NCBI GenBank assembly: GCA_037127255.1
Contig: JBANSL010000009.1
Span: 29,084,475-29,148,474, forward strand
Direction: 5' to 3'
From: Persicaria tinctoria
Lineage: Eukaryota > Streptophyta > Magnoliopsida > Caryophyllales > Polygonaceae
Length of the DNA stretch: 64,000 bases
The translations under genes were made by a program, and so were the position numbers. Positions 33,474 to 45,896 of this stretch are shown here, piece by piece. Numbering within the stretch: position 1 is the stretch's first letter; every line of letters starts with the position of its first letter. The notes under the pieces were generated by a model. That model did no database searches and had not been told where the DNA came from. It saw nothing but the letters and a program-made list of their open reading frames with translations.

Positions 33474-34240
33474 CACTACTAGAAATTTGTGATTTAACAT
33501 CGGTTAATAGCCGATGTTTTTAAAAAAACAACCGATGTCTATGTGGGTGATGTAAAAAGTCAAAAGTTTTTCACATCGGCTAATGACCGATGTCTATAAA
33601 ACTTATAACATCGTTTTTAAATATAAAACCGATATTTGTAATACTTTATAACATCAGTTATATTGTTTTTAACATTTTTTTGATAGACTTGGATCTTGAT
33701 AACCCTTTTTATTTTGTATTTTTAGGCCGATGAAGATGTGAATCATAACACAATTAAGCCAATGGACATCGATATTTTGAAATTAAATGATGTTTTAATA
33801 TGAAATAGACATCACCTGTATAGAAATCCTACATAGGTATATTCATTTTCTCTCTATAATTTATAATATTATTTTTCCACTCAAAATTTGGCTATATGGA
33901 ATATATACAAAACCGATGTTATTTGGATATATTGAAATCAGTTTGGGTTTTAAAACCGTTGTTTATATGTAGTAAAGACATCGTAAATTATGAATGAATC
34001 AGATGTGTTTTAGGTCGTAAAAATGACATTTTTAGTTCATAAAAGTGATGTGCTTGGCTTGTAGAACTGATGTTTTTTTTACGTAAAGCTGATGTGTATA
34101 GTTCGTAAAACTGATGTTTTTAGTACGTAAGACGATGTGTTTAGTTCGTAAAAGCGATGTCTTTCGTTACAATAAATCGATGTCTTTTGCCCGTAAACCC
34201 GATGTGCTAGCTTATGAACCAAAGCAATTTGGTTCATAAA
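33474..34240. repeat. CACTA left terminus and subterminal repeat array
   Basis: After CACTACTAG the region contains many copies of ACATCGG/CCGATGT in both orientations. From 34020 to 34210 there is a tandem series with a period of about 25-30 bp around AGTTCGTAAAA..GATGT. Such arrays are the binding sites for TNPA-type proteins in En/Spm elements. Binding here is inferred. Confidence 0.85.
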
Positions 34241-34743
34241 CCCAATATCCTGTCTATATATATATATACACACACATAGACGAAACCACACCAGACCAAC
34301 CAAAGAGAACCTGACCAACCGAAACATACACCATACCAACCGAAATATATTTACACATACACCAAACCGAAACATGTTTTCAGAACCTGTATATATACAC
34401 ATACACCAGACCAACCAAAGAGAACATGTTTTCATAAACAAAGGATCAAATGCCACACAATGCACTACATTTGGCTACTTAGTATTATCAACAAAATTGG
34501 CATGTTTGGAACACCAAGGTTAGAGGCTGCACATCCTAAAATAATTACAAAATCAACAAAATGGGATATTCAATCTTAGTGGCATCAATGTTAAAGGCTA
34601 GCTGGCCTGATCTAGTTAATATTTTTGTACGTGCTTCTAGCTAGGCAATTAGAAACCCAAAAAAAAAGCCTTGAATTCATGCAAAAAATAGGCAAACCTT
34701 CCAGAAACTTGGTAGTTCCTTAACCTAGGCCCATTAGATCAAC

Positions 34744-37700
34744 CTACAACAAGCTCTTGATAAATTCAGCAAGTTCAACCCGAACTTCATCAATCTCCTG
34801 TTGGCTATAGGATTTACGACTCCTTGCAACAACCCATTGTTATCACAAATAAAGCATGTTGTTACGTGTCTATAGAGTAGTGCATGCACCAAAATTGTAA
34901 GCAACAAAGATCCAATGTGCACTTATTCTATCAATAATTGGTACATCACGTAATATCCAATATTTATACCTTGGTGGAGAATGAAATATTGTCATCCTCT
35001 ACGATCTCCTTCATAAAGCGCATCACGTAGTACCCACACTCATGTCCACCCGGCTGCATAGGTGCACCATTGAGGTGTGTGAGCTTTGGCATTTTCCCAT
35101 CACCATTACTAGTCTCTTCATTGAATTGTTTAACAGCACTACATATATATATATTACATGCTGAAATTAAGTTTCATATGGATATAAACGCTATCACTAA
35201 TTTGTTAAACCATGAAAATCATATAACCATGAATTCATTACCTCTGCACTGCCTTCTTCCAGCCCTTGTACACAGATGGTCTTGGCATGGAGTCAATTAT
35301 GAAGATTTCTGACTCCCATATAACAGTTAAGATCCAATGTTTCCTAAATATTTCAAAGAAAATGCATGCATACAATCAATAGAAAGCCAAATGGACTTTT
35401 GACAATTTTCCAACAGAAAGTTTGTGGGGGATCATGTATATGCTGTCACGAGGGATCAAAAGTGTATATAGTTATAAAAAAGGATCACAACGCACCCGGG
35501 GTTATGAGGGATCATGAATATGCGGTCGTTCTTTCTTTGTTTTAGTCGTGTCACCAAGTAAGGAACAAAACTCGCTCTTGTGTATGTGGCTGTAGCCCCG
35601 GAGTCAACAAAAGCATACAAGTCCGTCTCATTTTTTGCAGCAACACATTCATAGAGATATCTGTTCATTTAAGGCAAACTTCCTTCAATTAGAGTGATCA
35701 AGTATGGAACTAAAATAGTAAATATATTAGAATAGAAAAACTTTACTTACGCCATGTAAGCATCCAACACTCCAGCTCCAATCCAACTCAGCTGTAACAG
35801 ATCAAGCACATTCTCTCGTAACACAATAAGTCGTTTAGGTACACCAAAAACATCCTCTTCCAGCTCAGTAGTTATAGACATACCAGTTTTAGCCATGGTG
35901 TCCTTAGCATGTTTGTATAAGAGTTGGCATGACTTGGGGACATGTAGAGGTAACTCACTCTTACCAAATAATTTTTGCGCTTGCTTTGGCTTTTTCTTTG
36001 GTTTAGCTGAATTTTTTCTAATGACCCATTTTTCAGGCCAAGGCACATGACTACCAATGGCATCCTTAACCAACAAAGTCTTGGCATTCGGTATAGGGAA
36101 AGGAAGTGATTGGTCACCTTGAACATCTCCAGCAATTGAGACTCGTACACACCCTTCTGGCCATGGGAGTCCATGGATACTATCTCTCATCCCTTCACCT
36201 TCTATGACAGTGCCAAAGGCAACAATGTTGGTGATGGTTTCCAATGCGAACTCACAAATGCCATTACCCTAAAATGAAACGAATTCATCATTCAAAATGG
36301 GTGGAGAACCAAATGTATATACAAATACCAAGTGAACAGATCTATATGTCTAATTACCTGACCAGTGGGTGGAGAACCAAACAAAAGATCATCCTCTGCA
36401 TCAGCATTCACATCAAGACCAGATTCGGCATGGTGTAGGGCATCATAGGTGCTGAAATTGTCGGATATAGGGGTAATGGGCACTCTTGCATCTGCTAGCG
36501 GAGTTCCACCTTGGCTAGATGTCAAACGAGAAGAAAAGTCAGCAATCGCTTTATTGATTAACTCCTGCGTCTTTGCTTGGCTTTCAGCAAGCAATTTCTT
36601 TGTCTCGATCAACTCCCGATCCCGCTCTTTGTCACGAGCCAATAGTTCAGCCTTAGTGATTGAAACTCTTCTTTGTTTTGGTAGGCCAAAGAAATTCTTT
36701 GGAGTTATGACGCCTGCCACACCCCTCACCCTACCCGAGTGCTCTTGAGTTCCCAATGCTTGGGTCAGTATATCATTACCAGTTGCGAGGTCAATCTCCA
36801 GTTCGCCGCGCTCTTGTTTCTCCAACAATTCATCCTAGTATAAGTTTCAAATTTCAGTCATATGTGTAAAAGTAACGTTTTCTTGGAAGATCTGACTTCT
36901 ACGATGCCATATTACTCAAGAACAAAGCACAAAATAGAGCTGAAACTTATGCACAACACAACTTCTACGATGCCATATTTCAGTCATATGAATGAAGTAT
37001 AAGCTTCCGTATAATTGTTTCAAAGTATGCAATTGATAACTTACAATCTTTTCGATTACTGGTTTCAGGATCTCATCCACGGCCCCATCTTTGGGTGTAT
37101 GGGCTTTCTTCCAGACAAGAACACGGTCAATCTCATCGTCAGGGCCTAAGTGCTCCTCCTCTCTCTAACCATAACAAAAAAAACTATATAAGATATGTAA
37201 CACCAGTAATGTAGAGCAATTAAGGGATAAGGGCAACTTCATTACCATTTTCTCTTCGACACCTATGTAACCAAATCTTGCAGTTTTGTGATGATACTTT
37301 CTCTTCTTAACTCTTTCCTTACTAAGCTTATGTGTCTCCTACAGTGAAAATGTCATGGAAGTGAGATTATATTCAATATGTCAAGTAGTATATATATTCC
37401 CTTATAGGGGTAACCTGTTGAATTAAAAACAAGAAACATACCAGCCACTCTTCTGTACACCTTGATTTGACAAATTCCCTCCAATTCTGTTTACCTACGA
37501 ATGCGTACTTCTTTGGTGGATTTCTCAGCTTCTTCTTCTGTCCACTGTATGGAAGCACCTCGTTTATCGTCAAATTTGTTTTAAATTGCCGCCATTTAGC
37601 CCCAGAAGAAGACAAGACCAATCTGCGGCTTTCAGGGGCCACTTTGAATGTATCCTAATTAAATGAGAGGCACACAAATAATGTTCATGGATATTTTATA

Positions 37701-38459
37701 ATGGGAATGGGTGATCGGAAGTGGTAATGAGGAAAAACGGGCATAAACAATACATGAAAGTACGTGTTTTATTATCTTTTATGTATATGTTTAAGGAACA
37801 CATGGTTTTTGGTATACAATTTGTTCAACTTTTATTCAAATAATTCAAAGTCAAGATGTTGTTTTTGCAAACACACACACATACAAAAAGGTCAAAATGT
37901 TTATAAAGCCTAGAATTTTAAGTGCAAGTAATGTAATAACCAGAGAAAATATCATTCGACACAACATATAACCCACATTTTATGGAGATTAAACACTACT
38001 AATAATTAAACGAGGCACACAAATTACCTGAATGTCTTTCCAAAGCTTCTCTTTTAGCTCCTTGTCAACCTTGGGCCAGCTGGCAATTGTGATTGGCACC
38101 ATTTGCCGAGCAAGCATTCCAATGTATGATTGAAGGGTTGCCCGAGTTTTTCCACATGGGTTGCCTGATCGGTCGTACTCAACTTTGATTTTCTTATTTT
38201 TTGCCTTCCTCACAAGTACCTTGTAGATCTATGCAGAACCTCGTACCCCCCTTGGCTTACCCTTTTCAGTAGTTGCACTAGCTGAGGCAGGGTGATTGTC
38301 TCCATCAGTAGCGGCAACCGCCTCCTCAACAGGTGAAACCGCCTCCTCAACAACTTCAACAGAATCCTCAGTAGGTTTTTTTGACGCTTTCTTACTCTTG
38401 GCCTTCTCCTTTGGTTCACTTGCAACCTTACCCTTACCCTTAGACTTCTTGGAAACCAT
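34744..38459 (-). CDS. CACTA second gene: TNPA-like N-terminus, DUF8039-like and Ulp1-type peptidase domains
   Basis: Ten exons with GT-AG borders are visible: 38459-38029, 37655-37442, 37338-37256, 37164-37045, 36834-36358, 36268-35752, 35660-35496, 35343-35242, 35138-34980, 34797-34744. The Lys/Ala/Pro-rich start is followed by a plant En/Spm TNPA-type segment (LQSYIGMLAR, VPITIASWPKV, KWRQFKTNLT). A coiled-coil region and a DUF8039-like domain (VAFGTVIEGEG, CVRVSIAG) come next. The C-terminus has Ulp1 motifs: KHWILTV (His 35337-35339), IFIIDSM (Asp 35292-35294), and MQPGGHECGYYV (Cys 35036-35038). The triad looks complete. Ulp1 enzymes cut SUMO or related tags. The substrate here is unknown. 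One in-frame TAG at 38229-38231 breaks exon 1, so this copy may be a pseudogene. Confidence 0.8.
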
Positions 38460-38642
38460 TGTTTAGTCAACTGCAAAGAAATAAAAACACTAGAAGATAG
38501 CATAATGAGAACAGATAACAACATGCATATAGGAACAGATAAGCTAACATGTAAAAAGGCCTATAGGAACTGATAGCATGTAATTAAACATCAAATAAGC
38601 AAGCATCAATCAAGGAAAAAGGCATATCATCGTTACTTGTTT

Positions 38643-41600
38643 CTAATCTTCCGTTGGACCAACATTTTGCTCGATCCAAGTTCCCTCGACATTATCTCTT
38701 CTATACGTCACATCCCCCTCGTTATCTTCTTCATCACAAGGCAAAGGTATCTCCATAGAAAATGGTTGATGATCCATAAAACTCTCTCCTATATCATCTT
38801 CATATAAGGAATCACGATAGTCTTTGTTGGGGGTCCTAAGCACAACCGACCAATCTGGATCCAAGGGATCTTCCACATAAAACACTTGTTTCACATGGGC
38901 AACAGAAGCAAACTGATCCCTTGTATGACCCCGCCTATTTAGGTTGACCAACGTAAAACCAAACTCATCGTGTTTAATTCATCTTCCGCTCTCTACCCAT
39001 TCACACATAAACAAAGGCGTTTTGAAGTCACAATAATCTAGCTCCCAGATCTGTTGAATAACCCCATAGAATGTCATCTCGCTAGTCACCGGGTTTTTAT
39101 CTTTAGCACTTGCCACTTGCATTGTGTTAGCTACTAAAGAAACGCCGCTATTTTGGACAACACGACCATTGTCTCGCTGTTTTGTGAAGTACTTAACACC
39201 ATTGTATCGGTACCCATTGTACGTGAAAACGGTGAAACTTGGTTTTGCGGCCAACCATCTCACTGTTTCTGAAACGTCTATGGACTTTTCCTCCAGTTCA
39301 GCCTCTACCTACATGCCCAACACCCATTGTTATGCGCTTAAAACGTATTAACACTTTGAAGGATCACAGAATACTATGAATAATATAAATTCATTGAAAA
39401 ATATTTATTGATGTACCTTTTGCTTAAACCAATCAGCAAAGGTACGATTATGCTCATCTTGAAGACACTTTTTAGTCTTTCTTTTTCCTTCGTATAATTT
39501 CTCCAGAAGTTGCTTGTGTGTGCTTCATAAAATGCACTTTTATTAGCAATGGAAAATATCTATCCAGAACTCTACAGAAGGCGTGTGTGAAACGAAGAAA
39601 CTTACTGTATATATGGATCCACCTCGTCATTGTTGGATAACACATGAAGGTGAGCTGCATTTAGCTCTTCTTCATCCAACTGCCTCAATTTAGGTGCTGA
39701 AATTGGGCCCTACATCCTTAGGAAGACCAACTGGCCCACAATCTTGCCTGAAATCACCCCACAGCTCAGCCGATTCTTCAACAAGATAGCTCTCAGCAAT
39801 GCAGCCCTCCGGATGGAAGCGATTGCGCACATACCCCTTTAGAACCTTCATGAATCGTTCAAATGGATACATCCATCTATAAAACACCGGGCCACATAAC
39901 CTGACTTCTCTAACTAGATGAACAATAAGATGTAGCGTTACATCTAAGAATGATAAAGGGAATATCTTCTCTACCTCGCATAAGGTCAACACTAGGTTAG
40001 ACTGCAGCTTGTCTAGCTTTGACACGTCTATCACCTTAGTGCACAAAGCATTGAAAAAGAAACATAATCTCATAACAGTAACCCTTACATGCTTTGGAAG
40101 GACCGAGCGAATGGCTACAGGAAGCAGTTGTTGCATTAGAATGTGGCAATCATGAGACTTCAATCCATATAACTTCAAATCAACCATAGACACTAGATTT
40201 TTTATATTTGAAGAATGCCCATCTGGAACCTTCATGCAGAATAGAGAAGTGAGCATTTTGACCTTCTCAGCCCTCGACAAAGTAAATGAGGCAGCAGGTA
40301 TGTACGTTCTCTTCTCTCCGGCTTGTGGACCCAAGTCAAGCCTCAAAGCCATATCAACCATATCTTGGCGGGCAACAGCACCATCTTTTGTCTTGAAAGA
40401 CATGTTTAACAACGTCCCAACCAAACTTTCTGCGACATTCTTCTCGATGTGCATCGAGACAATGTCGAACATGTAACCACGCCCAATACTCCAAATTGAA
40501 GAAGATTGACTTCTTCTTCCAGCAAGTAGCTTCTACTTCTGGGTTTTTTTTCTTCTTTTTCTTCCCAAACACATAATTAATATTTTCAACCGATTTCAAC
40601 ACTTCCAGACCTGATTGGGGCAATGGTTCATCTCCCAACTCTTGCTCATTATTAAAGGCCTTTCTTTGCCTACGATACGGATGATAACGATGAAGATACT
40701 TACGGTGACCTCCATAAGCCATCTTTCGACTATGTGGTAGATAAATTGCGGTAGTTTTATCACCGCAGATTGGACATGCCTTGTACCCTTTTGTGGAGCA
40801 GCCGGATAAGTTTCCATATGCAGGAAAATCGTTGATGGTCCACAATAGTACAGCTCTGAGGGTGAAGTGTTCCTTTCGATAAGCATCGTACACATTAGGG
40901 ACCCCTACCCACAATGTCTGCAGATCCTCAATTAGCGGCGCCAAGTAGATATCTATATCGATGCCGGGCTGTTTTGGGCCAGAAATTAGTAAAGATAACA
41001 TCATAAACTTCTTTTTCATGCACAACCATGGAGGAAGATTATACGTTACCAAAATTACAGGCCAACAACTATATCTGCTGCTCATACTACTATGTGGATT
41101 AATGTCATCCGCTGCCAAGGCCATCCTCAAATTTCTAGCTTCTGTTGCAAATTCCGGACACCTGTAATCAATCAATTTCCAAGCAGGGGAATCAACTGGA
41201 TGTCTCATGTAGCCATCTTGACTGTGATTCTCATCATGCCATGTAATCAATTCAGTTGTTTCAGCAGATTTAAACAAACGGCGTAATCGAGGGATGATGG
41301 GAAAATACCATAAAACCTTTGCTGGTTGTCCCTCCTTTTCTGTTTGATCTCTCGTCATCTTCCAACGAGAGAGACCACAAGTAGGGCAAGAGTTTGACTC
41401 GGCATACTCATTCCTATAAAGTATACAATCATTGGGACATGCATGTATTTTCTGATATGAAAGACCTAGCTTGTTTAGTGTTTTTCTTGACTCGTACAGA
41501 GTTTGCGGTAACACATTTCCATTCGGAAGCAAGGACGATACAACCTCTAGTACTTCATTGAAACAAGTGTCACTCAAGCCGAACTTTGCTTTAACAGAGT

Positions 41601-42036
41601 GAAGTCTAACTAGCGCATCTAACTTCGTGTGATCACTACGATCAAACAGGGGTCTTTGTGCATCTTCAACAAACTGATTGAAGTCAGCAGATTCGGCATC
41701 ATAATCATCACCTTCATTCCAAGCTGTTTCATACATCTCCACAGTTTCAGAGCCGAGTTGAGGGTGATGAGCTTTGTGGACATTATTGTTTGTGTCAACA
41801 CTAGCAGTAGGTTCTCCATGCCAAATCCAATTTGTGTATCCCAAACTGAACCCAAATTCATGGCAGTGTTCTCTCATGACTTTAAATGTCCTCTTCTTAA
41901 AATTCACACATTTTGAGCAATGACATCTTACTTTCTTAGCGTTATTAGAGTTAGTTTTAACATAAGCAAAGAAAGCGTCCAACCCCAATTGATACTTCTC
42001 ACTCAACCTATCTTCTTCAACCCATGATTTATACAT
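38643..42036 (-). pseudogene. CACTA TNP2-type transposase (TNPD), frameshifted
   Basis: Starting at 42036 with MYKSWVEEDRLSE, the protein has the transposase-associated N-terminal domain with its HCSKC cysteine motif (residues 1-75). A CPTCG cysteine cluster lies near residue 215. The TNP2 catalytic region (about 310-440) contains GPKQPGIDIDIYL, TINDFPAYGNLSG and KGYKACPICG. About 40452 a loss of two bases within the LDVMHIEKN-type motif shifts the frame. The reading continues in 39690-40472 (DUF4218-like). A second frame change lies near 39705. Exons at about 39414-39520 and 38643-39300 add a DUF4216-like C-terminus, with an in-frame TGA at 38979-38981. The protein would cut at the CACTA termini. 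This copy cannot make it in one piece. Confidence 0.9.
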
Positions 42037-43760
42037 TGCTAAAAATTATAAAACAAATAGAAAAAGAAGAATATAAACTATGTTACTAAAAAAAACACGA
42101 ACTGTGATTTAAATAAATCATAGCTTGGATATAAGTGTAATGTAAATAATTCATAACTTGAATATTATATTTCAGCTTATTTATATATCCAACTGTATTT
42201 TGTCTCAGCTATTCACGTAAGGGCGGTTATGACTCAATGAAAAAAGATACTAGATTACTTATTCTAATAGCAGTAAAGCATTATTTATAGGCAGAAACAA
42301 ACCTAAACTCTTTATCACTTACTAAGTTATTGATAATTTGATGGGATACAAACACCCTTATAATATCCATTGCACGCACAAATAACCCACATAATACCAT
42401 ATATAGGGAGCATACATAGCAATGAGGAGCTTAGTGATCGAGGAAATGGTTTTCCAACAGAAAGTTTGGTAACATTATAAAGGTGCATTCCCCTACCAAC
42501 AAACATACAAAAGAAATGGGTAAGCCTCGATACAAACCTGAAGATATCTAATTATATCAAAATGTGTCACTCTTGAACCCTCCTCTTCTTGTTTCAGTAT
42601 TAATTGGTAAATCTTTTCCTGCAAGGGAGAGAGAAGGAGAGGAAAAGGTAAGCATACCATTTTTAACGACAACTCAAATAACTCCTATGCTTGACCCACA
42701 TCAAGAAGGAATTATACCTCTTCCGTAAGATGATCCGGATGAGGATATATGGTCACCAATACAGAACGAGAAATGTCCTACCAAAAATCCTTATTTATAT
42801 GGAAAGGCGACAAGACACCTTGTTTGATATTTCAAAGGTCAAACGATTCTATTGAACTCAGCCTGCAAATAAATAATATAGGATTAGAAGTAGAAAATGA
42901 GGTAAACAAAAGCAAATTAGATACACTTCAACATCGTTACAACAACTGAAACCGGCAAGAGAGTCGGTACATGACTGCATTAAATGGATAATATTTTAGC
43001 TATCTATACTTAATCAAACCAGGTTTGATTAATTTTGCTCATCCCGACTTGATAGAATAATAGGTACTTGCATACACTTTACCTTCACATGATACACTAT
43101 AGGGTACGTTGTATACCTATCTATTATATATATACAAGACCTTTCACATGATATTTTTATTTTATAAGTCTAAAGTTGATTATCAATTATATTCTTTATG
43201 TTAAAATATTATCCAATACAGAGTATAGAATAGACTATATCAATTATATAATATTATCCAATACAGAGTATAGAATAGACTATATCAATAGAAAGCACAC
43301 CAGTTTGCCTCATTCCATTTTCCTCTTCACATGGAAGCTTATAGTACCAAAATCCACCTTGAACAGCAATAAGGTATAGATCTCTGGATTTTTATTAGTT
43401 TCTATTTGATCTATACATATCTCCCAAATTTGGACTGAGAAGTCAGTGGTGTAAGATAGTGGAAGCATTGAAGATCACACCGACGATATGATCCTAAATT
43501 CCACCAATCTCTGTCAAATATAGGTCATCAAATATGGTATAATGTTAGGAACAAGATGCATAAAAACCAGAAAACAGCCATCCGACAGCGTTAGAGTGAA
43601 CCACATGGTCCTTTTGAAGGTGACAAGAGAAGAATACATGGAAGCCCAGGCCATGTGAAGAATCAATATAGAATTTAATTCACACTTGTGATTGAGATGC
43701 TTTAAGCAACGACATTGCAGAGACCGGTCTCTATGGAGTACCTTGGAATTGGATGAGCAT

Positions 43761-43830
<70 letters not shown>

Positions 43831-44842
43831 CATGCACTTCATAGTAATAAGCATTGAAAATTGAAAATATTGAAAATTGGGATATCAATTTTAGCTATCT
43901 ATACCATAGAGACCGGTCTCTGCAATGTCGTTGCTTAAAGCATCTCAATATTGCATATATATATATATCGACATGCACTTCATAGTAATAAGCATTGAAA
44001 ATTGAAAATATTGAAAATTGGGATATCAATTTTAGCTATCTATACTTAATCAAACCAGTTCATATAAACACTAAATCAAAAATATTGAAAATTGAAGGCG
44101 GAAAATTAGGGTTTCGACTGTTGAAGTTGGGATTTCAAAAGCATACCTGAATGTTGACAGCCCAGCTTGTTTTCGACGGTGAGAGAGACGACCACTAATA
44201 GAGGCAAAGCTCGGTTCGATAGAAACCACATGCCATGCCCTGGAGACACGACGAAGAAAGGGAAAGATGAGTTTCGTGGTTACGGAAAGAGTTGAGAGAT
44301 GGGAACTTACGAGAACGAAGAAGGGATCTTGCTGGAGAGTCTACAACCCCACCGAAGCTACCATCGAGCTCCAAGGCCGGCGAGATTGGCGGATTGGAGG
44401 AGGAAGGCGTTGGGGGTGAACAGGAAGGAGCCTGCGATTTGGAAGAGGGAGCTGGGAGTCGGGGGGGCTGAGTCCAAATGTGGAATTGGGTTTTAATTTT
44501 TCCAAGCATAAGCCTTCGATATCTATTCTTTTGTTTAGTAGATAATTCCATTTTTTTCCAAGTGTTAGAAATATTGGGTTGTGTTTTAATTTTTTTGTAA
44601 GAAACAAACTCAAACTTCAAAAAAATTCTAAGTGTTAAATTCGCCCGCGTGTATTTTGAGATAGGCGGGATTTTACGTACTCCAGATTTCAATCCCGCGC
44701 GTTTAACTTTTTCCTAAAATTTTTTTTTAACATCGGTCAATAAAATCAGTGTGATGTCTATTATGTTTTCAACATCATTATTTTTTTAGCCGATGTTAAA
44801 AATTTATTTAACATCACCTGCTTTTCTGGACGATGTTAATTG
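42037..44842. other. CACTA 5' region, rearranged non-coding DNA
   Basis: No credible gene. The region holds the transposase promoter side, a 46-bp inverted repeat with flanking direct repeats (43691-44058), an (AT)n run at 43764-43827, and a G+C-richer segment (44160-44500) with short ORFs that could be 5' untranslated exon or captured DNA. The block AGCTATCTATACTTAATCAA occurs near 42997 and again near 44033. Subterminal ACATCGG motifs resume at 44720. Confidence 0.55.
43691..44058. repeat. 46-bp perfect inverted repeat with interleaved direct repeats
   Basis: The 46-mer at 43691-43736 (core AAGCAACGACATTGCAGAGA) is repeated as an exact reverse complement at 43904-43949. The intervening (AT)n-plus-CGACATGCACTTCATAG segment, which ends just before the second arm, is repeated directly after it (about 43948-44045), with a shorter AT run. 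A short distal direct repeat links it to 42997. Confidence 0.9.
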
Positions 44843-44866
44843 TCCGATGTTAAATAACAGAATTCT

Positions 44867-45535
44867 GCAATTTCCAATAGCCCCACAATTACAGTTAGGC
44901 ACAGAATCTAATAGCTGTAATTCATCCCAACACTTCTTTAATTTGCCATAGTACGCCCCTACAGATAGATTTTCCCGACGAATATTCCCTAAATTCCGAC
45001 GCAGTTGATAGATCAATGGATCATTGGATTCACAGAATCGCTCAGGAATGTCATTCCACAATTCAACTGCAGACTCTACATACATAAGTGTCTCAGCAAT
45101 TTCACTCTCCATTGAGTTGATTATCCAACATCGAACCATGAAATCAGCTCTTTCCCATTTTTCAAAATCCTCACTGGTCGGAGGTGGTTTCACACAGCTG
45201 CCTGTGATAAAGCCGAGTTTGGCTTTGGCTCCAAGAGCCATTCTAATTCCTCTACTCCAGGTTGCAAAATTCATTCCATTAAACACAGTATTTACCAATT
45301 GCATGCCTGGATGGTCTGAATTAGTCAAAAATAGCGGATTATAGTGTAAGCTATTCATACCTTGATTCAGATCTCCAAATTGGATTCCATTGAATCCGCC
45401 ATTGCCGCCTCTCCCAAATCCAGGAGCAGGAAGAGTCATTGCGACGAACGTTCCTCGGCCAGCACCTCCTCCATTGACAGCTTCAGCATAGGTCTGTCCA
45501 TTCGGAATCGGCGATCCTCTTCCAGCCATGAGCAA
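44867..45535 (-). pseudogene. Copia-C gag N-terminal part
   Basis: The frame opens after the PBS (ATG at 45535, or at 45529 as MAGRGSPIP). It has a Gly-rich leader, then the Copia gag signature (LFLTNSDHPGMQLV, F.GMNFATWSRGIRMAL, KAKLGFITGS) and a UBN2-type segment (ELWNDIPERF, WDELQLL). It is cut by the CACTA right end after a Cys-rich VPNCNCGAIGNC stretch, and the frame resumes at 33473. Confidence 0.92.
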
Positions 45536-45638
45536 TTAGTGAATCAAAACGAGCAAAAATACGGAATCAACACACACAGATCAGACTATACAATCTGATC
45601 TCAAATTCCGATCTAAATCGAAAATAGCTCTGATACCA

Positions 45639-45891
45639 TTTGAATAAAAGAGATCAAGTGAAATTTGTGTATGAAATGCAAATTGACAGAGAATCAAATG
45701 AGAGCTTCCATGGAGCTCTAGAAGGTGTTTGTTACAACCACCAGAAAGTGACAACTCAATTGAGCGGGAACCCAGCTCAAATACACTCGGTTACAACTAG
45801 AGATTAGTTGATGTAATACCGAAAATGCCCTTACAGAGTTGCCTAAGATATATGATCAATTTATTTTATAACATTGATCATATATTCTACA
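45639..45891 (-). repeat. Copia-C 5' LTR
   Basis: This is the partner of 29256-29508. The PBS complement GCTCTGATACCA lies immediately to its left at 45627-45638. Confidence 0.95.
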
Positions 45892-45896
45892 AATTT

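Larger units (their letters stand above)
33474..44866 (-). mobile_element. CACTA (En/Spm) transposon nested in Copia-C gag
   Basis: The left terminus is CACTACTAGAAA at 33474, followed by repeated CCGATGT/ACATCGG subterminal motifs. The right end carries the same motif in inverted form (complement ATTTAACATCGG at about 44843-44856) but the outermost CACTA bases are not recognisable. Inside are two minus-strand genes: TNP2 transposase (38643-42036) and a TNPA-position gene ending in a Ulp1-like peptidase (34744-38459). Copia gag is interrupted exactly here, with coding continuing on both sides. The transposase gene carries frameshifts and a nonsense codon. The element is therefore probably inactive unless complemented. 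Confidence 0.92.
29256..45891 (-). mobile_element. Copia-C LTR retrotransposon, split by an 11.4-kb CACTA element
   Basis: The LTRs are at 45639-45891 (5') and 29256-29508 (3'), both 253 bp and differing at only three positions. The AATTT duplication lies at 29251-29255 and 45892-45896. The PBS complement is at 45627-45638, directly after the LTR. A polypurine tract (GAGGGGGGAA on the minus strand) is at 29509-29518. The gag frame stops at 44867 and resumes at 33473, with the CACTA element between. Without that insert it is about 5.2 kb. Near-identical LTRs suggest recent insertion. Five in-frame stops in gag-pol suggest it may have been mobilised in trans already damaged. Confidence 0.95.

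Noticed and set aside
33480..34240. CRISPR-like regularly spaced repeats
   Set aside because: These are CACTA subterminal transposase-binding repeats in both orientations, in a plant nuclear genome.
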